A DNA stretch of 64,000 nucleotides from Deinococcus sp. Arct2-2. GTDB lineage: Bacteria; Deinococcota; Deinococci; Deinococcales; Deinococcaceae. Each line of letters begins with the position of its first letter. The stretch's first letter is position 1. Position numbers and translations under genes: made by a program. The stretch lies in assembly GCF_004801315.1 (NCBI RefSeq), contig NZ_SSNW01000003.1, forward strand, positions 1 to 64,000. The letters are read 5' to 3'. Below, one piece after another: positions 18,054 through 25,963 of this stretch. The notes below the pieces were generated by a model, which worked only from the letters and a program-made list of their open reading frames with translations, was not told where the DNA came from and ran no database searches.

Positions 18054-19070
18054 CTACTCTCCCCCGCCCCACGGCCACACCCGCACGGTCTTGTCCAGCC
18101 CACCGCCCGACGCCAAGGCCGCACTGTTTGGGGCAAAAGCCAATGCCTGAATGGGAGCCGTGTGGCCGAGAAAAACCCGCACGCTTCGCCCAGTTTGGGC
18201 GTTCCACAGCCGCACCACGCGGTCTTCTCCTGCCGAGGCGAGGGCGGTTCCGTCAGGCGAGAAGGCCGCCGCGACGATTGGGGTGGCAGTGGACAAGGTG
18301 CGGGCCAGTTCGCCGCTTGACGCTGTCCACAGCTTGAGGGTGGTGTCTGCGCTGCCTGTCAGCAACTGCTGACCGTTGGGCGCGAAGGCCACCGCCGTCA
18401 GGTCATCGGTATGGCCCCGCAAGGTTCGGATTTCTCGGCGGGCAGCCACATTCCACAACCGGGCCGTATTGTCGCGGCTGGCGCTTGCCAATTGGATTCC
18501 GTCCGGGCTGTAGCCCACAGCGGTCACGACATCGGTATGGCCCAACAGGGAGGCTTGCAGGTTCCCGCTACCCATGTCCCACAGCTTCACGCTGTTACCT
18601 AAGCCCGATAAAGCCGTGTTATCGCCGCTGCCGCTGGCAAGCTGTTTTCCATCGGGACTGAAGGCGAGTGACGTGACGTAATAAGTGTCTGGCTGGAGCG
18701 TGAAGCGCAGTCGGCCTGTAGTGACTTCCCAAATTCGGATACGGCCATCTCCGCCCGCCGAGGCCAACAGTTGGCTGTCGGGGCTGAAGGCGAGCGCGTT
18801 CACGGCACTCTGATTCGGCAAGCTGCGCGGAGCCATACCTGAAACTTGCGGTAACAACATGACCTGTCCCGCGCCGTTGCCCGTAGCCATCAGTTGTCCA
18901 TCAGGCGAGTAGGTGAGGGCAAGCGCCGCGCTGCCGAGGTTGAGGACTTGAGGCTGTGAGCTAGGGGCCACCTGCGACACCTTCAAGGCAACTGGGCTGC
19001 AGCCCAGGCCCACGCCGAGCGTCAGTGTGAGGTACAGCAATGTGGGCAAAGTGGTGCGGTTGATTGACAT
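18054..19070 (-). CDS. WD40-repeat lipoprotein
   Basis: A 338-residue lipoprotein (lipobox GLGC, Cys24) made of about seven WD40 repeats: each has the SPDG turn and ends in a W-D-like pair (SVKLWD, TARLWN, TLKLWT, VVRLWN, TVRVWP). WD40 propellers are protein-interaction platforms; no specific partner can be named. The ATG at 19070 is chosen because AAGGAGGAC lies about seven bases upstream. A terminator at 19149-19186 isolates it from the gene before it, so it has its own promoter, which I could not pin down. It is the third type of beta-propeller lipoprotein in this surface island. Confidence 0.88.
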   Translation of the reverse strand: MSINRTTLPTLLYLTLTLGVGLGCSPVALKVSQVAPSSQPQVLNLGSAALALTYSPDGQLMATGNGAGQVMLLPQVSGMAPRSLPNQSAVNALAFSPDSQLLASAGGDGRIRIWEVTTGRLRFTLQPDTYYVTSLAFSPDGKQLASGSGDNTALSGLGNSVKLWDMGSGNLQASLLGHTDVVTAVGYSPDGIQLASASRDNTARLWNVAARREIRTLRGHTDDLTAVAFAPNGQQLLTGSADTTLKLWTASSGELARTLSTATPIVAAAFSPDGTALASAGEDRVVRLWNAQTGRSVRVFLGHTAPIQALAFAPNSAALASGGGLDKTVRVWPWGGGE

Positions 19071-19148
19071 GGGGGAAGTCCTCCTTAACGGGTCTGAGGG
19101 CGCTTGTCTAAGAGAGGGCAATTGCTCTGCTCAATCCCTGTAAAAAAC

Positions 19149-19186
19149 CCGCGCCGCGACTCCCGAGAAGGTGAGTGGCGGCGCGG
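19149..19186 (-). terminator. Rho-independent terminator of the 19218-22853 gene
   Basis: The stem CCGCGCCGC / GCGGCGCGG with a 20-nt loop is followed on the minus strand by a run of six T, 30-70 bases after the stop codon. Confidence 0.85.
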
Positions 19187-19217
19187 TGGGCGGTGCGGAA
19201 TGGGGGAGGCGGTTAGG

Positions 19218-22200
19218 TCACTTGACCCGGACCAGCGTCAGCTTGCCTGCGCCCGTCTGCTCGTCCAGTTGCGCCACGTACAGGTGCCCAGTAGACCGGT
19301 TTTCGGTCAGGTCAAGCGGGTTGGGCGTGAAGTTGCTCAGGCCGGTCACGTAGGTCTGCGCCGTGATGATGTCCAGATTGGGGCCACCGGGCGTCAGCAC
19401 CACGATGTCTTTGCCTGCGCTGTAGCGCACCACCAGCAATTTGTTCCGCAGGGCCGAGGTAGGGGCGTTGGTGTATTCCTCGATCACGCCGTTGGCCGAG
19501 GCATGTTCGCCAAAGTCGTAGGCGAAGCCGCGCCAGTTGCGGTCAGGCAAAGTGCCCACCGGGTAAGAGGCGACTTCGGCCTTGTCGGTGCCGGCGGTGG
19601 GGTTGCCGCCGTTTTGCACCCATTCGCAGCGCTGGGGGTTGGGGTGGCCGTAGTACCCTCCCGGCAACACCCGGAACAGAAAGTCGTGCTGCACGGTCAC
19701 GCTGGTCAGGCCGGGTACGGCGGGGCTGGTGTAGGGGCCGTCCGAGCGGTTGTCGCAGGCGGCAGGCAAGGTGGCGGGAGTGGCCGGAGTGTTGCCGCCC
19801 GCCGCCGAACCGTTGGTGGGCACGTACAGTTGGCCGTTGGTGTGCCACACCATGTCGTAGGCGTTGCGAATCCCGCTGGCATAGATGGTCACGGGCGCTC
19901 CGGGGGCGTAGGGATCGTACAGCCCGCCCTCCGAAGTCTTGACGCTGATGGGCGGCGACGGAATGCGGCTGAGATCGACGCGCAGCAGCGAGCCGCTGAG
20001 CAGGCGTTCGGGGCGGTTGCCCCAAGCGTTGTCGGGTGCGCCCATGGCCGAGTTGCTGCCCTGAAGCACGTACAGCGCCGTGGTGTCGCCGGGCCGGAAG
20101 GAAATGCTGTTGGTCTGATGATCGCGGATAGAACGGGGCAGGCCCACCACATAGTCCTGCACGTTCTCAAGGTTGGGGCCGCTGAGCCGCGTAATTTTGC
20201 CGCTCCAGTCAGGCGAATTGGTGCTGCCGTTCCAGAAGTGGTTGTTGCTGATCCAAGCGATCAGGTTATCGGCGGTGGCGGCAGGGTCAAACTTCAGGCC
20301 GATGATGGTGCGCGGCCCCCCGTTAGCGGTTTGCACCGACGTGATGGTTTGCGGCGCAGTCACCGTGCCGTCTGGCTCCACACCAAAGCGCAGGATTTCT
20401 CCGGTCAGGGTGGCGGCGTAGAGTTTGCCGTCCGGCCCCATTTCGACGGTGGTGTAAGGCATGCTGGGGGCGTTGGGCAGCGCAATTTGCTCGAAGGCGA
20501 CGCCGCTGGTATCGGTAGAACTGGCCCCGGTGACGAAGGTGGAGCGCAGGGGCAAGAAGGCCGCGCCGTTGAGGTCTTTGAGATCGGCCGTGATTTCGAA
20601 CAGGTAGCGGGTATTGGCCTGAAGCGGCGAAGTGGGCTTGATGACCACCGCGTCGCCGCCGCCCGAGGTATTGACATTGGCCGGGATGATCTGACTGGTG
20701 CCCAGATCAATGATATGCACCGCCGCCGCCGTGAGGGTGTTCAGGTCGATGGCATTGTTGGGCAAGTTCACGTCCGCCGTGACCGACACGGTGGGATCGA
20801 CCATCGTCTGGTGATCTTGCGGAGAATAGCCGCGCACGCTGGGCCGGTCTCCGGGCTGAATGATCACGTAGTTCAGCTTGGTGTTGGTGCCGCCCGTCGC
20901 GTCGATGGTCAGGCGTCCGTCCTGCACATTCGCCAGCAGCGTACTGGACATGAATTTGCGGGTAGCGATCGGTACGAAGCGGGCAATGGCGAGTTGGCCC
21001 TCGATGTTGATCTGGTGGGCGCTGTCGTAGGTGTTGCTGGCGTCGCCCACGCTGACCGAGACGTTATAGACGCCGTTGGGCAGGGCGTATTCCCACGCAG
21101 CGGGCGTGCGGACGGCCGTCGTGCTGGAGACGTTGGCCGGAAACTGCATATGCATCAGCGTATTCAGGCGGGCGTCTACGCCCACCAGGTTGCGGTTGCG
21201 CGAATTGGGCGTGATGTCGAGAGGCACGCCTGCGCCGCTGCCGACGCTGGCCTGCGTGATCCAGCCGGAGCCGCGTGCGGCGTCGTAGGCCGCGCCCGTA
21301 TCGGCGGTGTAGCCAGTGGGTGGGGCCGAACCTGTGGGCCGGAAGTTGATCAGGAGGCCGCCTGCAGGCAGCGTAGACACCGCATTGACCGTAATTTGGG
21401 CGCTGCCCGACTTGCTGGGATCAAAGGTAGAGGTAGCCGTCACGGTGGCGCTGCCTGACCCTACACCCGTAATCAGACCCGATTGGCTGACCGTCACGAT
21501 GGCGGTATTGCTGCTGGCCCACGTGACGCCGGGGCTGTAGCTGCCTTGCCCGCTCACTTCGGCGCTCAGTTGCTGCGTGCCGTTCACGTTCAAGCTGACC
21601 GGAGCCGGGCTGACCGTGACGCTGCTGACCGCAGGCTGCACCGTAGAGCAATTGATTTTGGCACTGGCCCAGTCGCCGTGATCGAACTGCACGCCGTTGC
21701 CGCCATCGGTGACGCGCAGGGTCAGTTGCTGTTTGCCTGCCACGCTGACGTTCACCGAGCGGGCCGGGTCTTTGCCGGTCATCAGGCCGCTGTCGAACAG
21801 CGTGTCTCCATCGGCCAAGACCTGAAAGATTAGGCTGCCTTTGTCGCCCACTTCATCGTCTACGCCCACTTCGGCGCTGAATACAGAGCAGGTGCCGCCC
21901 AGCGCGTAGACCAACTGCGAGGCCGCGTGAACGCCGAGGCCTTTGGAATACACCGTGCCGCCGATGGTGAGGGGGCGGCCATCGCCTGCCGGACGCTCTC
22001 CAGTGCTGGTGTTGTTCTCGTATGGCCCGTAGCCGTTGGTGGCCGACAAGGGCGTCAGTTCGCTCAGCAGCTTGTCGCCGGAAGGCTGGGGCGTGCTGCA
22101 CGTCACTTTGGCATCGGCCCAATCTGCATGATCGAAGCTGGGGCCATCACCGTTGTCGGTAACCACGAGGCGCAGGCTCTGCACGCCGTTTACGTTGACC

Positions 22201-22853
22201 GTTACAGGTTTGGCTGGGTCGATACCGCGCATGGTGCCGGAATCGTAGATTTTAGTGGACACGCCGTTCCAGACCTGAAACACCACGCTGCCCCGGTCGC
22301 CCACTTCGTCGTCTAGCCCCACTTGGGCACTGAACGCCGTGCAGGCTCCGCCCAGCGCGTAGCGAATATCGGAAGCGGCGTGTACGCCCAGCCCTTTGGC
22401 AAAGGTCGTGCCGCCGATGGTCAGGGTCAGGCCGTCGCCGGCCGCACGGGTATTGTTGCTCTTGTTGATTTCGATGGGGCCGTAACCGTTGGTGGCCGAA
22501 GTCCACGTCATATCGCTGAGTTGCGTTTCGGTGGGGGTATCGAGCGCAGACAGGCCCACGCCGCGCCAAGGGTAGCCGAAGCCGCCCGGATAGGGGTCGG
22601 AAGAATCGGATTCGTCAGACCACGAGTAATCCACGCCGCTGGCGTAAGGGTAGGCCGCTTCTGGCCCACTGGTGCTGGAGGAAGGCGGCGAAGAACAAGC
22701 CACCAGACTTGCCCCAATCAGGCACAAAAGGCCCATCCGCACTGTTTGGCGCGGGTTGGTTTGCCGTTGGGCGGGTGAATTTGCAACGGATAGAGCCTGC
22801 TCCGTTAACTGTGGCGCGTCAGAATCTCGCGCTGCTAAGTACCGTTGACCCAT
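19218..22853 (-). CDS. NPCBM/Ig/beta-propeller multidomain surface lipoprotein
   Basis: A 1211-residue lipoprotein (lipobox LVAC, Cys53 after an unusually long n-region). After degenerate Y-P-Y/D-P-Y-x-G-G-x-x-Y-P-W motifs (70-102) it has two NPCBM domains (about 110-255 and 260-402), a BIG2 Ig-like domain (405-490), a malectin/CBM-like domain (495-665), a SbsA-type Ig-like domain (665-775, PLQANTRYLFEITADLKD) and a C-terminal six-bladed propeller like soluble sugar dehydrogenases (785-1211, MGPDGKLYAATLTGEILRF). Catalytic ability of the propeller is not shown. GGAGG eight bases before the ATG supports this start. It is probably transcribed alone, ended by the hairpin at 19149. Confidence 0.9.
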   Translation of the reverse strand: MGQRYLAARDSDAPQLTEQALSVANSPAQRQTNPRQTVRMGLLCLIGASLVACSSPPSSSTSGPEAAYPYASGVDYSWSDESDSSDPYPGGFGYPWRGVGLSALDTPTETQLSDMTWTSATNGYGPIEINKSNNTRAAGDGLTLTIGGTTFAKGLGVHAASDIRYALGGACTAFSAQVGLDDEVGDRGSVVFQVWNGVSTKIYDSGTMRGIDPAKPVTVNVNGVQSLRLVVTDNGDGPSFDHADWADAKVTCSTPQPSGDKLLSELTPLSATNGYGPYENNTSTGERPAGDGRPLTIGGTVYSKGLGVHAASQLVYALGGTCSVFSAEVGVDDEVGDKGSLIFQVLADGDTLFDSGLMTGKDPARSVNVSVAGKQQLTLRVTDGGNGVQFDHGDWASAKINCSTVQPAVSSVTVSPAPVSLNVNGTQQLSAEVSGQGSYSPGVTWASSNTAIVTVSQSGLITGVGSGSATVTATSTFDPSKSGSAQITVNAVSTLPAGGLLINFRPTGSAPPTGYTADTGAAYDAARGSGWITQASVGSGAGVPLDITPNSRNRNLVGVDARLNTLMHMQFPANVSSTTAVRTPAAWEYALPNGVYNVSVSVGDASNTYDSAHQINIEGQLAIARFVPIATRKFMSSTLLANVQDGRLTIDATGGTNTKLNYVIIQPGDRPSVRGYSPQDHQTMVDPTVSVTADVNLPNNAIDLNTLTAAAVHIIDLGTSQIIPANVNTSGGGDAVVIKPTSPLQANTRYLFEITADLKDLNGAAFLPLRSTFVTGASSTDTSGVAFEQIALPNAPSMPYTTVEMGPDGKLYAATLTGEILRFGVEPDGTVTAPQTITSVQTANGGPRTIIGLKFDPAATADNLIAWISNNHFWNGSTNSPDWSGKITRLSGPNLENVQDYVVGLPRSIRDHQTNSISFRPGDTTALYVLQGSNSAMGAPDNAWGNRPERLLSGSLLRVDLSRIPSPPISVKTSEGGLYDPYAPGAPVTIYASGIRNAYDMVWHTNGQLYVPTNGSAAGGNTPATPATLPAACDNRSDGPYTSPAVPGLTSVTVQHDFLFRVLPGGYYGHPNPQRCEWVQNGGNPTAGTDKAEVASYPVGTLPDRNWRGFAYDFGEHASANGVIEEYTNAPTSALRNKLLVVRYSAGKDIVVLTPGGPNLDIITAQTYVTGLSNFTPNPLDLTENRSTGHLYVAQLDEQTGAGKLTLVRVK

Positions 22854-23040
22854 TCAGGTTCCTCCAAAAGCATCTGCGCCTTGATTGGGGATGCGGGGCG
22901 AGTGTGGCAAGCGGGGCGCTAACCTATCGTTTCGGGCCTCTTCATGAAGGACGTCTAAAGCTGACGCTCACCGAGCGCGGCCACTGTGAGACAAGCGGTC
23001 GGAATGTGCTTTGAGGAATTTGAAAGGGGCGAGAGCTGAC

Positions 23041-23718
23041 TTAATACGCGCCTGTGCCGCCCAAAACCACTTTCAGGGTGCGGATCAAAATGATCAGATC
23101 AAGCCGGAGCGACCAGTGGCGCACGTAATAAGGATCCCACTGCTCCATGCCCTGATTGCCCGCCGCCGACCGGCCCGACACCTGCCACAGCCCGGTCATG
23201 CCGGGGCGCACCCGCTGGCGCATCAGCTGCACCGCCACCGGAAGTTGCTTGGCGTGGTAGGCAGGCAAGGGGCGGGGGCCAACCAAGGACATCTGGCCCT
23301 GCAACACGTTGACCAGTTGCGGCAATTCGTCGAGGCTGGTTTTGCGGAGCAGGCGGCCAATTCGGGTGATGCGGGGATCGCGCCGGAGCTTGTGGTTGGT
23401 TTCCCATTCGGCCCGCAGCTCTGCATTCTGCAACAAGGTGTCTTGCAGCAGTTGTTCGGCGTTGGGACGCATGGTTCTAAATTTCCACGTGGGAAACAGC
23501 GACCCGCCCAAGCCCACCCGCTCCTGCAAAAACAGCGGATTGGCGCGGTCTTCCAGCCAAATCAGTGCGGCCACCCCGAGGCACAGCGGCATCCACAGCG
23601 GCGCACTGACCAGCACGCAGGCCACATCAAGCGCCCGTTTGCCGGTCAGTGCCAGTGGCCGCATCAGGCTTCGGCTCACCGATAAGCCCAGAGCGCCGCC
23701 GCCTTCATTGGTTCTCAT
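23041..23718 (-). CDS. Initiating sugar transferase (WcaJ/undecaprenyl-phosphate glycosyl-1-P transferase)
   Basis: A 225-residue bacterial sugar transferase (PF02397 type). One membrane segment (about residues 28-50) is followed by the catalytic domain with FTWKFRTM-like (PTWKFRTMRPNAE), DELPQLVNVLQGQMSLVGPRP and RPGMTGLWQVSGRS. These enzymes move a sugar-1-phosphate onto undecaprenyl phosphate and so begin repeat-unit assembly. It lacks the extra N-terminal membrane region of full-length WcaJ, like the short PglC-type enzymes. The ATG at 23718 is preferred; an in-frame GTG at 23742 is possible. It runs opposite to the glycosyltransferase operon. Confidence 0.87.
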   Translation of the reverse strand: MRTNEGGGALGLSVSRSLMRPLALTGKRALDVACVLVSAPLWMPLCLGVAALIWLEDRANPLFLQERVGLGGSLFPTWKFRTMRPNAEQLLQDTLLQNAELRAEWETNHKLRRDPRITRIGRLLRKTSLDELPQLVNVLQGQMSLVGPRPLPAYHAKQLPVAVQLMRQRVRPGMTGLWQVSGRSAAGNQGMEQWDPYYVRHWSLRLDLIILIRTLKVVLGGTGAY

Positions 23719-24253
23719 ATCCACTTGGTACCCCCGCCGCACTGCGGGCCACAGACAACACGCTGGCTAAATCGTACGGCGCTCCAGCTTGTGGCGCCGC
23801 CATCTGGAGCAACGCAGCCCGGTACAAAACAGGCTGGCACACAGGCTTTTTTAAGGTTGCTCGGCATGTATCACTCCTCAAGCACGGTCAGATCGGCTTC
23901 TGGTTGGTCAGGTCCAGGTTTGGTCAAGAAATGCGACAACCACAGCGGCGGGAACAGGCGTTGACCCAGTGCCAAGGCGGCCAACCCAGCCGGGTCAGTG
24001 GCAGCTCAAAACGTGCCCTATGACCCTTTAGACGCTATGCTGCCGAACTTCTCGTTACTCAAACGTAAAAGCACTTTGGCTGCGGCACTGTGGGGGCGGC
24101 AGAATCTAATTACAGGCTTTGTCCCGGCTTTCGCCTGCTGCACCATCACCTGAACGACATTTCAACCACAAGAAGTGGAATCGGAGCAAAGGCCGGCCAA
24201 CCGCCACCGCTCAATCCCGCTCTCAACCCTCAAACGCATCACACGTTGGTCAG
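23719..24253. other. Divergent intergenic region upstream of McrBC-like module
   Basis: About 530 bases with no gene I can support. It must contain the promoter of the nuclease gene and of the sugar transferase gene. Open frames here are short and shadow-like. Confidence 0.4.
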
Positions 24254-25903
24254 ATGTACAGCCGCAGGTCTAGAGCAGCGGGCTGGGTGCGCTACTCTAG
24301 AGGCTCATTGAGCTTGCCTGCCGCCCTCTCCCCCACTCGCCCCGCTCCCGAAGTCTGGGTTGCCGAAGAACGTGGGGTTTTTTTGCCCACCAGCGGCCAC
24401 ATCAGTTTTGTGGGACTGCATGGTCAGGCGCTCGAGAAGCCGGGGGCGGGCAAACCGGTAAAAAACGACAACGGCCAGCGGCTCCCGTATATCGAGAGTT
24501 ACGGCCCACATGGGGTTCAGGTGCGTCTGACCGACTGGGTAGGCCGCCTCACCTTTGTCACCGAGTCGGATGCAGGACGGGTGCAGCATCCGGTGTTGGT
24601 GTACCCGGCCAAACTGCACGAGCAGCCGCAGCAGGCTTTTGCAGCGCTGGGCCGGATGGTAGACGCCCTACCGGAATTGGGCCAAATCCTGAATTTCCCG
24701 CAGGCTCTCTTGTCGGCCAGCGATGAGTTGGCGGCGCACAGAGGGTCAGGCCCGGCGGCCCCGCACTTGCTGGAACTGGCGGGGCAGGCATGGCACCTGT
24801 GGCAATTGGCGCGGCGGCGACCTCAGTTGGTGCAAGGACATGGGCAGCGCGTGCTGGACGATGGCCGCGTACCTGACCGGGTAGACTGGGATCTCACCTT
24901 CGAGCATTGGGGGCGGGGCGGATTCCCTGGTCATGTGGCCCGTGACCTTGCTCCGCCCCTGCCGCCAGCCGCCACTTCTGCCCTGCTGGCTTTGTGGGAC
25001 GCCCTGATCGCGGCGGCCCAGCGCCTGCCCCACTCTGCCGAGCGCACGCCGCTGCTCACGCGCTTTGCTTGGGCCAAAGCCGCGCTTCCCGGTGGGGGAG
25101 CAGCCCCGTCTGCTGGCCGGTCTGCTCCCCATCCAAACCGGGCAGGCCGAGGGACAGCATCGACGGCGGCACCAACAACGCCACTGGGCCAACCTGCCGA
25201 CCCACTGGCCCGCCAAGCCACGCTGCTGACCGAGCAAGTGCGCCAGTGGTCGCAGCAGGCCACCGGAGTTCCGGAGGGTCACACCCGCATGGCCGAGCTG
25301 TACGAAATCTGGGCGCTGGCCCGACTGACTCAGGCACTCGGCGCAAGCAGCGGTGAATTCCAGCGGGACAGTTCCGGCCTGTTTACTGGCACGTTTCGGG
25401 GCAATGGCGTGACCGTGACCCTCAATCCACAGCTCAGCTTCCGGGGCATCGGGCTGGGGCTGCAACTGCTGCGCCCCGACCTGCTGGCGGTGTTCGATGA
25501 CGGGCGGGCGCTGGTGGCCGATGTCAAATACCGTCCCCTCGACCGCCTGATGGCCCAGCAACTCCGCGACATCAACGATCAATTGCTGCGGTATATGGGC
25601 CTGTCTCACGCGGCGACGGGCCTTATCCTGTGGCCGGGCCGGGCCGAGGCTGCGCGGCCTGCCAGCAGACCCAGTTTGAGTGGAAGCGGCGTTGGTGGGT
25701 TTAGTGCCCTGAGGAACAGTGCGGAATGGACAGCCGAGCCCCAGCCTGAGCCGCCGCCCTACAGCCCTGAGCAGGCCATTCAGGTCAACCTGCTTCCCGG
25801 CGAACGTGCCCGCATGGCGCGCGTCCGGCTTCATCCCAACGATCCTCACGGGGCACTGCCCTCGCACCTCCACACTCTCGGCTTTCCCGAAGTCGGGGCA
25901 TGA
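24254..25903 (+). CDS. McrC-like protein: DUF2357-type domain plus PD-(D/E)XK nuclease
   Basis: About 549 residues. The C-terminal third has the restriction-like fold signature of the McrC/DUF524 group: a helix with YEIWALARL (Glu near 350), then RPDLLAVFDDGRALVADVKYR, giving Asp near 408 and D-V-K at 422-424, then a Gln/Asp-rich helix. The N-terminal part is consistent with the beta-rich DUF2357 domain that contacts the ATPase in McrBC. It is followed 60 bases later by an McrB-like ATPase, so the pair probably forms a nucleotide-driven nuclease complex, likely a type IV restriction or phage-defence system (inference). The start is uncertain: ATG 24254 is used; TTG 24308 has AGAGG before it, and TTG 24119 extends the frame. 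Confidence 0.75.
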   Translation: MYSRRSRAAGWVRYSRGSLSLPAALSPTRPAPEVWVAEERGVFLPTSGHISFVGLHGQALEKPGAGKPVKNDNGQRLPYIESYGPHGVQVRLTDWVGRLTFVTESDAGRVQHPVLVYPAKLHEQPQQAFAALGRMVDALPELGQILNFPQALLSASDELAAHRGSGPAAPHLLELAGQAWHLWQLARRRPQLVQGHGQRVLDDGRVPDRVDWDLTFEHWGRGGFPGHVARDLAPPLPPAATSALLALWDALIAAAQRLPHSAERTPLLTRFAWAKAALPGGGAAPSAGRSAPHPNRAGRGTASTAAPTTPLGQPADPLARQATLLTEQVRQWSQQATGVPEGHTRMAELYEIWALARLTQALGASSGEFQRDSSGLFTGTFRGNGVTVTLNPQLSFRGIGLGLQLLRPDLLAVFDDGRALVADVKYRPLDRLMAQQLRDINDQLLRYMGLSHAATGLILWPGRAEAARPASRPSLSGSGVGGFSALRNSAEWTAEPQPEPPPYSPEQAIQVNLLPGERARMARVRLHPNDPHGALPSHLHTLGFPEVGA

Positions 25904-25963
25904 CTTCCACACCGTCTCACACACCTGAATCCACCCTATGAACACCAGCTGTCAACCAACACC

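Noticed and set aside
17686..18207. Open frames in the 17561-18053 gap
   Set aside because: They consist of repeat DNA and overlap the end of the WD40 gene; composition is not protein-like.
19104..21458. A 784-codon open frame antisense to the NPCBM/propeller lipoprotein gene
   Set aside because: It is a shadow of GC-rich coding DNA: composition is Gly/Val/Arg/His rich without domains, while the opposite strand has clear conserved domains.
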